From Diphasiastrum complanatum (lineage: Eukaryota; Streptophyta; Lycopodiopsida; Lycopodiales; Lycopodiaceae), in contig MU832002.1 of assembly GCA_029204225.1 (NCBI GenBank), positions 28,357-92,356 of the forward strand: a DNA stretch of 64,000 bases. Direction: 5' to 3'. The notes beneath the pieces are model-generated. The model was not told where the DNA came from and searched no databases. It saw nothing but the letters and a program-made list of their open reading frames with translations. Both the position numbers and the translations under genes were made by a program. Of this stretch, positions 23,151 through 41,187 are shown in pieces (position 1 is the first letter of the stretch; every line of letters starts with the position of its first letter).

Positions 23151-23478
23151 AACAAAAAATGTTTCAAATTTTTAAGAATAGTTGATCATTAGAGGAGTTC
23201 TAAATCCAAAACAGACCCTTTGTAAAGATTCTCTTTATATGTTTTCTCAGATTTTTCTTGGTCCATAGTTTGCAATCAACCTCTGACAATTACTAAGTGT
23301 GTGGGGCACCCACACACATCAATTTTTGTGGTGATTGATTGATAACAAGTGGTGACAAGTTTTCAAGAAAAAATTGTTTCAAATTTTTAAGAATAGTTGA
23401 TCATTAGAGGAGTTCTAAATCCAAAACAGACCCTTTTGTAAAGATTCTCTTTATATGTTTTCTCAAATTTTTCTTGCA
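23051..23478. repeat. 214-bp tandem duplication
   Basis: Two adjacent units (23051-23264 and 23265 to about 23478) both start ATAGTTTGCAATCAACC. Each includes the first ~75 bp of the inverted-repeat element that is complete at 23402, so the duplication came after that element inserted. Confidence 0.85.
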
Positions 23479-23574
23479 CATGGACCAATCAAAACACTCA
23501 AATTTGAAATGCACGTAACGTAACTTTTTGAGTCCACATTAAAAAAAAAACATAACTTTCTAGTGGTAAGTCCG
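23402..23574 (-). mobile_element. partial TIR element, inverted copy near the GDH 3' end
   Basis: It starts CATTAGAGGAGTTCTAAATC and matches, in reverse orientation, about 170 bp of the element defined at 36413-36802, including the AACTTTTTGAGTCCACATT block and GTGGTAAGTCCG. Similarity ends near 23574. It lies about 400 bp downstream of the GDH stop codon. Confidence 0.75.
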
Positions 23575-23978
23575 AGATGTTCTTGTGTTACATTTTAATG
23601 CTAAACACGCAACGATCTAGATTGAGGTTCGTTATGATTGTGTATGAGCCAAAGAGCCTAGATTCACATCACCAAAAAAACTGACACACTAAATAGCAAC
23701 CATCCCAAATTAGTCATGTTATTTGTCTAGCGGTAGCTCTATACTTCTTCAAGGTAGTAAGCATAGATAGCATCCACATTTCGAGTGAGGTCCTTAATTT
23801 CCTCCTCAAACTGGGGAATACTCACTACATTTATGCTCAGTAATAAACATTGTTGCAAGACCAAATGCTCTTATCCAACCTTATAAATAATAGTTAAAAT
23901 TTCACATAACTTAGGAGGCTAAACTTGTCCACAAATAGAATCCTCGAAAACAAATTAACTATAACTATCTAATAATAT

Positions 23979-30057
<6,079 letters not shown>

Positions 30058-30066
30058 TTATCCGCG

Positions 30067-30258
30067 CTGCTTCTAGGAACTTACAAGAGTGCTAGATCAG
30101 CACTTTCTACAATTAACCCTCAAAATATGCTCCTGATAAAAAGAGAAGATAAAGCACAAGGCATTGGCTATGGAGTGGTAGCTCCTCAAACAGTTCAAAG
30201 AACCAATTCTAAAATAATGCAGAAACTGTAGAAGTTTCCTCCTGAGTCCTGATCTTAC
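30067..30258 (-). other. possible 5' UTR intron of GDH
   Basis: On the minus strand a donor-like GA|GTAAGA (GT at 30258-30257) and an acceptor-like GAAGCAG (AG at 30068-30067) could bound a 192-bp leader intron just upstream of the start codon. Leader introns are common in plant genes, but no transcript evidence is available here. Confidence 0.25.
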
Positions 30259-30500
30259 TCATCACGCACAACAAAAAAATATATAAAGGCTTGAGATGCA
30301 ATGCAGCTACAAGAATCAACGGTAGCTTGTGATTGGTAACGCCAACCCACCAGCCCATGAAGAAGCTGAGCAGTTGCAAGTAAGGAAGAAAGCCCAGCAC
30401 AAAGTCCAAGAGTTGCGAGAAGCATCTAGAGTGTAGAGAGTGCGAGTAACAGTGAGGCCGAGAGCCAGAGAGGGTAGAGAGGAGATAGGAAAATGCTCTC

Positions 30501-30508
30501 TATCTATA
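30501..30508 (-). promoter_or_regulatory. candidate TATA box of GDH
   Basis: The minus strand reads GTGTATAGATAGAG here. It is followed about 20-80 bp downstream by a CT-rich leader (CTCTCCTCTCTACCCTCTCT at about 30485-30465), the usual plant TATA plus pyrimidine-patch layout. It lies about 450 bp upstream of the start codon. Confidence 0.4.
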
Positions 30509-30799
30509 CACAACCATGGCACACTCCAAACACAAGCATTCTGAACAAGAGACGACAAGCACCGCCCTGAGCACCGCCCCAAACTTTTGTTCCAGAAATG
30601 CAAAGAAACCCAGTCCAAACTTGGATTTCTTTGGCCCCAAATTAAGTTAGTTAGAAACTTCCCTTTTTTCTTGAGATTCCTTGCATGGAGGTTGTGGGTT
30701 TCTAACTCCCATTCACATTCAGGTTTAGACTCCCATTTGACCCACTTTCTAACTGCGGTTTGCGACACAAAATGAAAAGGCGTATCCGAAGAAGAACAA

Positions 30800-33560
30800 C
30801 AAACACATATTTTTTATGATTAGAATCATTGTGATACAAGTGTATGTTCAAGGAGCATCGATGTTAAAACATTTTTAAAAAAAAAACATTTTAATTCCTA
30901 AAGGATACAGAAAATAAAGACATGAATTTTCGTGCTCAAATCTGCATGCCAGAACCAAGTTCCATTGCTCTTAAGAAATGGTTTTTATAGCCTTATAAAG
31001 AACTTGTGTCTCTATTGTAAACGGTATTTTCTTAAATCAGCCTAAAATAGATTGTTGAGCATATCTTTAAACCTTGGATTTTCTGAATTTTAGACTATTG
31101 CTAAGTTCTCATTAGTCGTTACTAGTTAAGGCTTGTTATAATTAGTTCTTTAGACACTCACAATCATTAATGAGCTACCAATTGAGTCACCAACCAATGT
31201 GCCTAGTTAACAATAGTACTCTTAACGTTGGGAATCCTTAATGCTCAGTCTTGACTCAGGGCAATTGCTAAGTAAGTTCCTAAATCCTTTTAAGGTTTGG
31301 TATACATCAACTTGCATTGTGAATGTGCAATGTGCAACATAATAGAGTTTATTGTCATTGCAACATGGGTAAAAGTGAGTCATTTTATTTAACTTTTCTT
31401 GAGTATGGCACAAAATTGAACTTTTCGTAGATCATTAATTTAATATAATGAGCTTAATAAATCTTATGTATTCTATATTGACTAATTATTTTTTCATAGA
31501 ATTTTGATTTATCATAATGAGCATGTATTCCAATTAATTGCAAAAGCTTATACAAAAAAAAATCCTATTTGTATTCTACTAGTCATAAAATTTCCTACGC
31601 AATTAGTTAGTTATTTGCCTTTGGAAAATCAACATTCATTAGAAATAATAATGAAGTCATGTATTTTAAAAAGAACTCTCTAAGTGATTATTTTGAATAA
31701 TTTGAAACTAGAGGAGTTTTGGGGTTGTTGAGCTATGTGATATTCATGAATATGGGAAGTAGTGGTAAAGATTAAATTAACGTTCACTAATTGTTACCAA
31801 GTACCATTTTGTTATGGATTGCATCAGAGGAATAAAGCTTTAATCTTAACCTTATGTCCAAAAATGTCTGTATAAGTCAACCTAATCTTGGTTTGTACAC
31901 TAAGATCTGAAGTAGGCTGATTGGTTGGAGAAATTTTGTTAATAAGGATTAGATGGTTAGAAAACTTATGATGTGGAATTATTCACTTCAGAGATTTCCC
32001 AGATATGTTATTTACTCATGAGAAATAGAGTTTGTTTGTAGTTGAGTTGCAAGATTCTCAGTGAGTTTGTATGAGTAACATATGCAAATTATGGAATTCT
32101 GCCAGGTTATAGCCTATGTTTATGTATAGGATCTAGAACATAGTTGGATATGTTGCTTATGTACATCTTAATCTTGTGAATCTGTTATGTGTTTCCTATG
32201 TACTGAGTTTATATCGTATACTTAAAGTAGTCAAAGTGCATAGACATGTGAACAAGTAATGTTCAGAATAGTTACTTGCAGGTTAATGGTTCTTCTTGTG
32301 GAAAGAATTATTCATGAACTCAATGATGGTTTAGAAGAGGATCTAAATGTGGTGTTATACATATAATTGAGATCTGCACCTAGACATTTAAGATTTCTAA
32401 ATCATGTGCAATTGACTTGAGTAATTAGATTACTCCTGATTAGAAGTTAATTGGCTAAATAAGCACTGTTAAGAGAATTCACCAGGAACTGTTTACTTTG
32501 ATCTATATTGCTTATAAGACACATGATTTGTGAGTCATCAGGATTCATCTATAGAAGTTGTGTGCATAGAATATAGAAGATTCTTGATATCAAATGGAAT
32601 TTAGTAGAACTTTGTAATCTCTAGATGTTGTTCTAGGTGATTTTATAAAGTTTATGTTGTTAAAGACATATGTTTTAATGGTCTTTAATTATTTGGTTGA
32701 TTGTAGAATTTGGAACTCATAATCTGTTTAAGAATCGGGTTGGAAGAATATTCTTGGAATCCAATAATTTTCTTTGTAGAAAAGATTTTAGAATGTTTCT
32801 TACATTTTCTGAGTGATATGTTGTGCATATACTCCTGTATTTTTTAATGATTAAATATGGTTTTGAAATCCTATAAATTATGATTGACAAACATAGATTG
32901 ATACTTAAAGGTCATTAAATGAATATAAGAAAATGTGAGGATTCTTAAGATAATGAGTAATTCTTGATCAATTGGGAGAGTCAAGAATTTAGATCTATTA
33001 TTTGAACTCTAAATTTCTTTATTCCAATGCATATTTGAGATTATGTACATCTCACAGGCATTTTCATTAAGTAGTGCTTACTTATGAGGAATTTTCTTAC
33101 CTTCACAGATTGTAGTCAAGGAATGCTTGTGTACTATTTTCAGCCTAAAATCTTCGGTTAATTAGTAGCAGTTGAGTCTATCATGATTAAATGGTTGTTA
33201 TTTCCTTGTATATGTTGCTAGGAATAGAGCGCTTAACTCAAGAGAGTATCTGGGGTACTCAGGACTGAGTTAAAGTAATTTTTATCTTGATGGATCTCCT
33301 AGATATTTTGGCAAGATGAATGGTTGTACCTTAGTTTTTTGAAAACATTCTAAGTATATTGGTACCAAGAAGCATTTATGATAGGTCTACAAGTAATTGT
33401 GGATAGTCTTGGGCTATAATTGTTTGGATCTCTAACTTTTGAATATTGATTTCCAATGTAAAGTGACCTTTCACCCAGATATTCATGTAAATTGAGATTA
33501 CATGAAGGTGACATTACTTGATCGGAGAGAATCAGGCCTAATAGGAAAATTTATCTCTTA
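30800..33560. other. AT-rich stretch almost without ORFs
   Basis: Apart from one 63-codon ORF near 31300 there is nothing to support a gene. The text resembles long-decayed retroelement spacer and runs into the Gypsy tandem subrepeats. No LTR boundary was found inside it. Confidence 0.4.
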
Positions 33561-34019
33561 GTGTACTTCTAAAGGCAGATAGTACTTTGTGCAGAGATAG
33601 ATGATTTGAGAATTATTTCATCTCTAAGTACTTATTTGATATTGAGGTCAGACTAAAGATTGATTTTCAGGGTAAATGTGAAAGTTAAAAGATTGATTTG
33701 TTAGCTTTTGAATTTGATCTTCTTGATTGGTCGCTGCTTATCCAATTTATCATGTAAACTTAGTCTATATGATGATGACAGTTGGATATATTGAATATTT
33801 TACCCATTTGGAGGACTTATCGCTCAATGTACCTTTGGAACCTGAAAAAGTACTCTAAATCAGAGATAAACAATTGAAAAATCGTTCTATCTCTAAGTGC
33901 TTGATTAGGTTGGTTGGTCAAATTGAGGATAATGATTCATGGGAAAGAGTTAAAAGCATATAAATTGGGTCTTTCCTAGTTACTCGTTCTGAGGACAGAA
34001 TTGGTTTAATGGGGGCAGA
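33560..34019 (+). repeat. Gypsy 3' spacer with about 270-bp subrepeats
   Basis: Two degenerate units share AGAGATAGATGATT / AGAGATAAACAATT and CATCTCTAAGTACTT / TATCTCTAAGTGCTT (about 33592 and 33860). The last unit also matches 60770-60930. It leads into an LTR start at 34021. Confidence 0.6.
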
Positions 34020-34020
34020 A

Positions 34021-34480
34021 TGTTACATCCATGTCCAATATGTGGGATTCGGAATAATTCCTGACATGGATAGCCGGTCACTCCAGTGTATGTGGTTATT
34101 AGTTATGCCTCGTCATTTCGGGCTTGGTGTTAATAATCATATGAGGTCCCAGACCTATAATTGGACATAGGAGCACTTGCATGGTGTTTGACTGCTATAA
34201 TGCAAGAATAGGAGGTCAATTGCTATTCCAAGTTGCATGGGAATCCTAAGAGGAATATTCTCTTCTCATGGGAGAGAATATATACTAGTGGAAACTCGCC
34301 AATCTACCTATTGGATTTTTTGATTCTTGTAGCCAAGAGCCCCTCCTCTCTTGCATTCATCCACCATGGCATGGGGGTGAAGTGGTTAGGGTATTGACTA
34401 GCCATTTCCTGTTGGTTGGGCAATTTTGCTCCACAGGTGTCCTGTTGGTTGCATGCAACATGATCTAGTTGGATCTTCAC
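34021..34480 (+). repeat. Gypsy LTR (partial or solo)
   Basis: It starts TGTTACATCC after a G-rich stretch (ATGGGGGCAGAA). The same LTR family recurs at about 60943-61320; both share GGAAACTCGCC/GAGAAACTCGCC and GGCATGGGGGTGA/GGCACGGGGGTGA. The right end is not certain. Confidence 0.55.
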
Positions 34481-34540
34481 TAGGTGATCCTTACAGTATA
34501 CCAGTTGCTTTTTAAAGCAAGAAGCTAGATCCTACTTAGA

Positions 34541-35760
34541 TGACGTATTCCACCTATGAGAAGGAGCTTTTTGCAGTCATTCACGCGGTGAAAATCTGGA
34601 GGCATTATCTTTATAACGCCAGATATACGATGATGATTGATCACCAATCTCTTAAGTATATATATATGTGATGCTAAGGACCTTCATGGCCGAAAGGCTA
34701 TATGGTCGATACTCATTCAAGAGTTCATGTTCGACATTAAATATCCTAAAGGTATATCAAACAATGTTGCCATTGTCATGAGTCAGATTGGAGAGGTTAA
34801 TTAGTTATGCTTTGCTGAAATCTAATCTGAGGTGTATGATTTTTTGGTCACATTTGGCTAGATGTCATGACAGAAAATTCTAGATATAGTCACGACCTTG
34901 GGAAGAAGGATCCAAGCAATACCAAAATGACAAGATACTTGAAAACTATTCCACAAGGAATCACCTACTTTTTAGTAAGAGAAAGGTTTGTGTGCCAGAT
35001 ATGGAGGACTCATGGGCACAAATTTTGTAGCAATGTCATGACTATCCTTGTGCTGGTCACCCAGGCATACTGAGTATACTTGGCCTTGTTAGGCAAAATT
35101 TCTTTTGGCCAAAGAAGAAAGGTCATGTCGAGGCATACATTCAAGGTTGTGAACAATGTCAGCAAAACAAAGCAGAAAGACTCAAAGTTGTGGGTCTTTT
35201 ACATCCTTTAGAAATCCTCAACAAGAAATGAAAAAGTATTTCAATGGATTTTGTAACTGGACTCCCTAAAATTTAGAAGGGTTACAATGCCATTTGGGTG
35301 GTGGTTGACAAGCTAACCAAGATGGCACAATTTATACCAACTAAGTCAACTATCAAGATATCTGAACTAGCCAAATGAGATTGTTAGGAACCATGAATCT
35401 AGATTCATTGGCAAGTTCTAGTAGTCATTTTTTAATAAACTTGAAATAACACTTAGTCATAGTTCTTCGGACCACCAGATTCAATTCTTTTATGCTGATG
35501 TGTGGCTTTCAACCACATTCGCCAGTTTTTGTCAGACTCAAAGGTATCAAGGAGCAAGTTGTAGTGGATTTCCTACAAGATATGCAAGAAATATTGCAAG
35601 TAGCCAAAAAAAACATTAAAATTGCTTAGGATAGATATGCTAACTGTGGTCGCTCACCTCGAAAATTTGAGGTCAAAACCTAGGTGTATCTAAAAATTCT
35701 AAGGTACTAAGTGTGAAAAATATAGATTCAAAACACAATTGATGGAGCTTAGATCTTGGG
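34541..35760 (+). pseudogene. decayed Gypsy RNase H-integrase
   Basis: The RNase H end reads TYSTYEKELFAVIHAVKIWR and IDHQSLKYI (about 34543-34665). The integrase zinc region follows with HPGILSIL and CEQCQQNKAERL (about 35060-35180), then the core start MDFVTGLPK and GYNAIWVVVDKLTKMAQF (about 35240-35335). Further decayed integrase tail reaches 35760. Many stops are present, and gag, protease and most of RT are missing. The motifs fit a chromovirus-like Gypsy element. Confidence 0.75.
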
Positions 35761-36048
35761 CCAATTTGGAGTGCACATCTAGATTTAGATACAAGATAGA
35801 ATTCATCAAGATTAGAATGCTAGAATTGCGTAAATCACTGAGATCTGAACATAACCATGAAAATACAATATGGTACTATCCTTGTCCGTACAACAACAGT
35901 AAGGTAATGTCCTTCACACGTGTGGAACCTATATCAATCATAAAATCGACATTTTATACATAGAAATGCAAGATATCAAGAGATAAACACATGAGATGGA
36001 CATAGAAACTCAAGAGGTGAATTATCCATATAAAATGAGAATACAATG

Positions 36049-37243
36049 TGTCAGAAATGGTGAACTCCCGCAACCTTGTCGCAGCACGAACAAGACACGA
36101 AGGTTGAACGAGAACGATTCGCGACAGTCAATGTGTCTTTGACTCGAAGCACGAACGATTTGCGAATCATTCGCGAATTGCAAACACACCTCCGAGACCA
36201 CAAATCGCAAAAGGGATGCAAAACGAAAACTACGAAAAGAAACAAAAAGAACGAAAGCAAACGGGAGATTACGAATCAAACGAAGAAAAATCTTTTGCGT
36301 TGCCAACTGGCAGCTCAACGGACTTCACGCCCAACTGAAACGAGTAGCAACGATGGAGACTAACTAACTAGTTGATTAGCGTTAACTAGTTATGTGATTC
36401 GACGTTTAGCTACATTAGAGGAGTTTTGAGCTCCAAAAAGACCTTTTAAGAATTCGTGCAAGATGTAGTTTATATTATTAAAATATTATAACACTTATAC
36501 TTTAACTTGCCATAACTTTTTAATCGTAGCTCAGAAGTATGTCATCTAACATGTCATTGGAAAGCCCTTGTTGAGCGCTTTCTAGTGCACCAAACTCCAC
36601 TAAATTCGGACTTACCACTAAAAAGTTATGCTATTTTTAGTGTGGAATCAAAATGTGGAATCAAAATGTGGACTCAAAAAGTTACGTTACATAGATTTCT
36701 AATTTGAGTGTCTGGATTGGTCCTTGTGTAAGAACAAATTGAAAAAAAATATAAAATGAATCTTTACAAAGGGTCTTTTTTGGATTTAGAACTCCTCTAA
36801 TGATCTTGTAAACTCCACATAGTGGAGGTATAAAAGATCCCCTTTGGATCATAACGATAGAGAAATATGTGAATACAGAGATCTGTAAGAGACAGAGAGA
36901 AACGTAGCGAATAGAGTAAGAAAGAAAAGACACCATAGCTATGAATGAAAGTCTGCCAACGAGCAGAACATGGCGTAAGAGCAGAGTGTCAATCCGCCAA
37001 CGAGCGAGACACTGACGATCTCGCTCCAAAACCAAACTGACAATATAGTCGCTCTATTTTTGTGTATCTCTTTCTCTTGTGTTGTGTGTCTTGATTGCTA
37101 GAATAAAATATGTTCTGTGATGCGTAGTCGAGTGTCTGGGATCCTGTAAGGGCTTCCGCACGAAAAGAAAATTCAAAGAAAGAAAATTGTTTGCGAAAAG
37201 AGAAGGAGAAAACGAACACGAAACGATCTGGCCTTTTACGACA
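36049..37243 (+). repeat. 5' LTR with nested TIR element
   Basis: It starts TGTCAG and ends ACGACA. Without the nested element at 36413-36802 it is about 805 bp and closely matches the 3' LTR. Confidence 0.92.
36413..36802. mobile_element. 390-bp TIR element (MITE-like)
   Basis: It starts CATTAGAGGAGTT and ends AACTCCTCTAATG, a perfect 13-bp inverted repeat within imperfect arms of about 40 bp. Comparison with the partner LTR (empty site AGCTATCTTG near 41551) fixes the borders to within one or two bases and shows a duplication of no more than 1-2 bp. It has no coding capacity. Partial relatives lie at 23187-23262, 23402-23574 and 24900-25037. Confidence 0.88.
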
Positions 37244-37255
37244 TGGTATCAGAGC
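37244..37255 (+). promoter_or_regulatory. primer-binding site
   Basis: TGGTATCAGAGC abuts the 5' LTR end. Confidence 0.9.
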
Positions 37256-37308
37256 CAACAGGTTGTCACTACTGATATCCCAGCAGTGATTCTTCCAGAC
37301 AACATAAT

Positions 37309-40300
37309 ATGGCTACAACAATCTAGAACAGAGTAGCCATCAGTCTCGATGGTGCAAATTACAGAATCTGGACATTCAAAATCAAAAAAAAAAATCAAAA
37401 CACTCTTGAAGGGCGAAGGCATCTGGTCGGTGACCAAGCTCTCAGAGGTGCAGCCTCCAGAGGGAAACCCGAGGAGAGCTAAATGGATAAAAAAGGATGA
37501 GCGCACAATGGCGATCATCGTTTCATCCATAAATGAAGATCTACTCATGCAGATTGAAGACTGCGAAAGTAGCCATGCAGCGTGGGAAAGATTAAAGCAG
37601 AAGTACAAAGTGAGGATTGCAGGTTTAGTCATGCACCTTCACAATTAGCTACAATCAGTATGGTGGAATGGCAACCAGTTGGATCAGCACGTTGAGAAGA
37701 TCAGAACGATCTTCGCTCAACTCGCTGCATCAGGACAGGAGCACCAGGTTCCAGCACCACAAATAGCTGATGTACTTCATGAAATCTCTACCGACGTCCT
37801 ATCAGCCGCTGAGAATGCTCATACTGAGTCTACCAGATATGACATTCAACAAAGCAGTCAGTCTTGTCGCTAATGAGAGACTGATGAGAGACGAAGGAGA
37901 GCGAAACAGCTTCACGAAAGGAAAGAAGAAGAACAAAAACAAGCCAAGATTTGAGAAGACAAAGTCCTCGAATCAACAATCTTCTTCCTGTGATCACTGC
38001 TACAAACCAGGCCATACGGCCAACAAATGTTGGTTCAATCCAACAATACCTTGCATGCACTGCAAGAAGAAAGGGCATTCTGCATACGACTGTAGATTCA
38101 ACCCAAAAAAAAAAAAAACAAAGCTGAAAAGACAAACGTTGCAAAATCATCTAAAGATGCAGAAAGAGGTGACGAAGCTTTCACGATACTTGATGAAGCT
38201 TCGACAAGCTACTCCGAACATGACTACGATGTGGTCATCGATTCAGGAGCAACATCTCACATAACCTGCAACAAGAAGATCTTGATCAACTTTCGCGAAC
38301 TCGAAAATGACAGAGCGGTGATTCTAGGCGATGGAAGCAGACATGATGTCAAGGGCATCGGCTCTCTACAGCTACGAACATTGTCGAGCCAAGTAGAGCT
38401 GCCATGAGCACTCTATGTGCCCTCACTCAGAAAAGATCTGCTATCTGTCTCCAAGATGGCAGATCTAGGCATTCGAGTTTTATTCGACGACAACACTTGC
38501 CGTATGATCGAGAAGACGACAAACAAGTTGCTGACGGTCGGATGCAGAGAAGAAAACCTCTACCAGGCCAAAATATTCAGCAACTTTGATAGCATATTAA
38601 ATGCTTCGAAAAACGAAGATCAGCTCTGGCATAGGAGAATGTATCATCTGAACATGCGGAGCCTGTACAACATAAGCACAAAGGACATTGTTACAGGTCT
38701 CAAAATATCAAGGCCCGAGGCTGAGTTCTGCGAAGCTTGTCAGAAAGGCAAGCAACATCGAAATATGTTCATGCATGAGGGAAGGAGAGCCAAGGAAGTC
38801 CTTGAGCTCGTCCACTCTGATGTCTGTGGACCGATGAAAACAGATTCGCTCTCATGTTCGAGATATTTTCTAATGTTCATTGATGATTACAGCCGAATGA
38901 CCACGATCTACTACTTGAAGAAGAAATCCGAAGTATTTGATTCTTTCAAGAAGTTCGTGGCATTCGCAGAGCGACACACCTCAAAAAGGATACAGATCCT
39001 TAGATCTGACAATGGAGGTGAATACAAAAGCACAGAATTCTCAAGATTCTGCGAAGAACAGGGGATTGAACACCAGTTCACTCCTGCATACACACCAAAA
39101 TACAACGGTGTGGCAGAAAGAAAAAACAGAACGCTAGTCGAAGGAGCCAGATGCATGATAGCACAGGCTCAATTGCCAGGCCAATTCTGGGCCGAGGCAA
39201 TAGCTGCAGTTGTACACCTACAGAATAGATCTACAATGACAGTGTTGGAGAACAAGACACCATACGAAATGTGGACAGGCAGAAATCTTGATCTGTCATA
39301 TGCACGAGTGTTTGGATGTGCAGCATACAAGCACATTCCAAAGGAAAAGAGAAGCAAGCTTGACGACAAATCCGAGCAAACAATCATGGTCGGCTACTCG
39401 AACGGAACACATGTGTACAGACTCTATGATCCAACCATGAAGAAGGTTGTTTTGGGCAGAGATGTAAAGTTCGACAAGTCCACATTTCCTGGATTGAAAG
39501 ACGAAAGAGTCCATGAGATCTTAACACTGCTGCCTATTCAAGAGGAGGATCAAGGATATACATCAAATCAGAATGTAGGCCCCTAGACTCCAGAGCAACA
39601 GGAAACAGAGGATTGACCCCACGAACAAGAAATCTTCGAGCAGCGACGAAACGAACCTTGAAGGTCAACAAGACAAAAAAGACCTCCAGACTGCTATTTT
39701 GACAATCTTCAATGGAGCGAAGACACGCAGTTTGAGTACTGCAGCTTCACAGAAGAGCCAACAACATACCAAGAAGCTATCCAGAGTCCAGAGGGAGAAT
39801 TCTGGAAATAGGCAATGTCAGAAGAGATCGAGTCGATGAGGCAAAACGAGACATGGACATTAGAGCCACTGCCAGAAAACAGAAAATTGGTCGACTGCAA
39901 GTGGGTGTACAAGAAAAAGCTGAAATCAGATGGCACCATTGGCTGTTACAAAGCAAAATTTGTCACGAAGGGCTACACGCAGAGATATGGTGTCAACTAT
40001 TTCGACACATATTCGCCCATGGTCAAGATGACAAACATAAGGCTGCTCTTTGCATACGCCACACAATACAATCTGGAAATTCACCAGATTGACGTGAAAA
40101 CAGCCTTTCTCCACGGAGATCTAGAGGAGGAAATTTTCATGAAGCAACCTGAAGGCTATGAAGACCTCGACAACAGAAAATATGTCTGTCGATTGTAAAG
40201 ATGCATCTACGGTCTAAAACATGCATCACGAGCCTGGTACAAAAAGCTTGATGATCTTCTGAAGTCTCTAGACTTCAATCCTACTCAACCAGAGTGTAAT

Positions 40301-41170
40301 GTCTACATCAAAAGAGTAGGAAAGGATTTTGTGATACTGACCATTTTCGTGGATGATCTGCTGATGATAGGAAATTCCTTGATGTTGATCAAAGACACGA
40401 AGAGTCAAATTTCTGAAAACTATGAAATCACAATTCTTGGAGAAGCAATAAAATGCCTAGTACTGGAGATCAGAAGAGATCAAACAAATGGCGAAATGCA
40501 CTTGAGTCAGTCAGAATACACCAGAAAAGTGCTGAAGCAGTACCACATGATGGGCTGTAAAGAGAAAGCCACACCAATGATAGCTGGAGCCAAGCTCAAA
40601 AACATAATTGCCCAAAAATAGAAGAGGAAAAACAAAAGATGGCAGGTATACCCTACCATAACTTAATTGGTAGTTTGATGTACTTAACAGTTTGTACCAG
40701 ACCCGATCTGGCCTTCTCTGTTTACGCATTGAGCCAATTCTGTTCCAATTCTGGTCTAGCACATTGGAAAATGGCCAAAGCGGAGCTGCAATCAGTTGGA
40801 TATGCAAAAAGCAAACCTTGGTAGCTCAATCCTCTTGCGAGGCTGAGTATGTCGCAGCCTCAAAAGTGGCGAATGAGGTAGTGTGGCTACAAATGATGTT
40901 GGAGGCAATCGGGATACCACAAGAGGGGCCAAGCATGATGATGATGGACTTTCAGAGTGCCATCTATTTGTCCCAGGATCTTGTCTTCCATTCAAAGATG
41001 AAGCACATTCCTCTGAAGTACCATCACATTCGAGATTTGCTCTCGAAAGGAGAGCTCCAGGTCCAGTTCATAAAATCAGAAGGTATGATTGCAGATCTCC
41101 TCACGAAACTGCTCGACAAGCCACTCTTTACCAAGCAAAGAGAGGCAATTAGATTGAACGAACAAAGCTG
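37309..41170 (+). pseudogene. Copia gag-pol, broken
   Basis: Gag starts MATTI at 37309, with a stop right after, and shifts frame at an A-run near 37390. It has two CCHC zinc knuckles, CDHCYKPGHTANKC and CMHCKKKGHSAYDC (about 37988-38095). Protease VIDSGATSHI is at about 38235-38265. Integrase (38417-39586) is open, with H/H (38630, 38645), C/C (38729, 38738) and the catalytic D, D, E set 35 residues apart at the last step. RT (39815-40620) has MDVKT-like IDVKTAFLHGD and FVDD in place of YVDD. RNase H is cut: AHWKMAK (about 40780) joins directly to the AISWICKKQTLVAQSSCEAE segment, so the first half is missing. Stops such as those at 37324, 37647 and 39584 are TAG in Gln-type positions. Confidence 0.9.
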
Positions 41171-41187
41171 CAAGGTTCAAGAGGGAG

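Noticed and set aside
30316-30768. 150-codon minus-strand ORF over the GDH leader region
   Set aside because: It covers the candidate TATA box and CT-rich leader upstream of the clear GDH start, has no motif, and would be out of place as a coding exon.
35800-36048. Separate LTR element between the Gypsy remnant and the second Copia
   Set aside because: It resembles part of 52000-52240, but I could not define either end, so it is mentioned only in that LTR's entry.
39169-39514. Minus-strand ORFs opposite the Copia integrase (and similar shadows at 17144-17679 and 54813-55085)
   Set aside because: They are antisense shadows of well-supported Copia frames and have no motif of their own.
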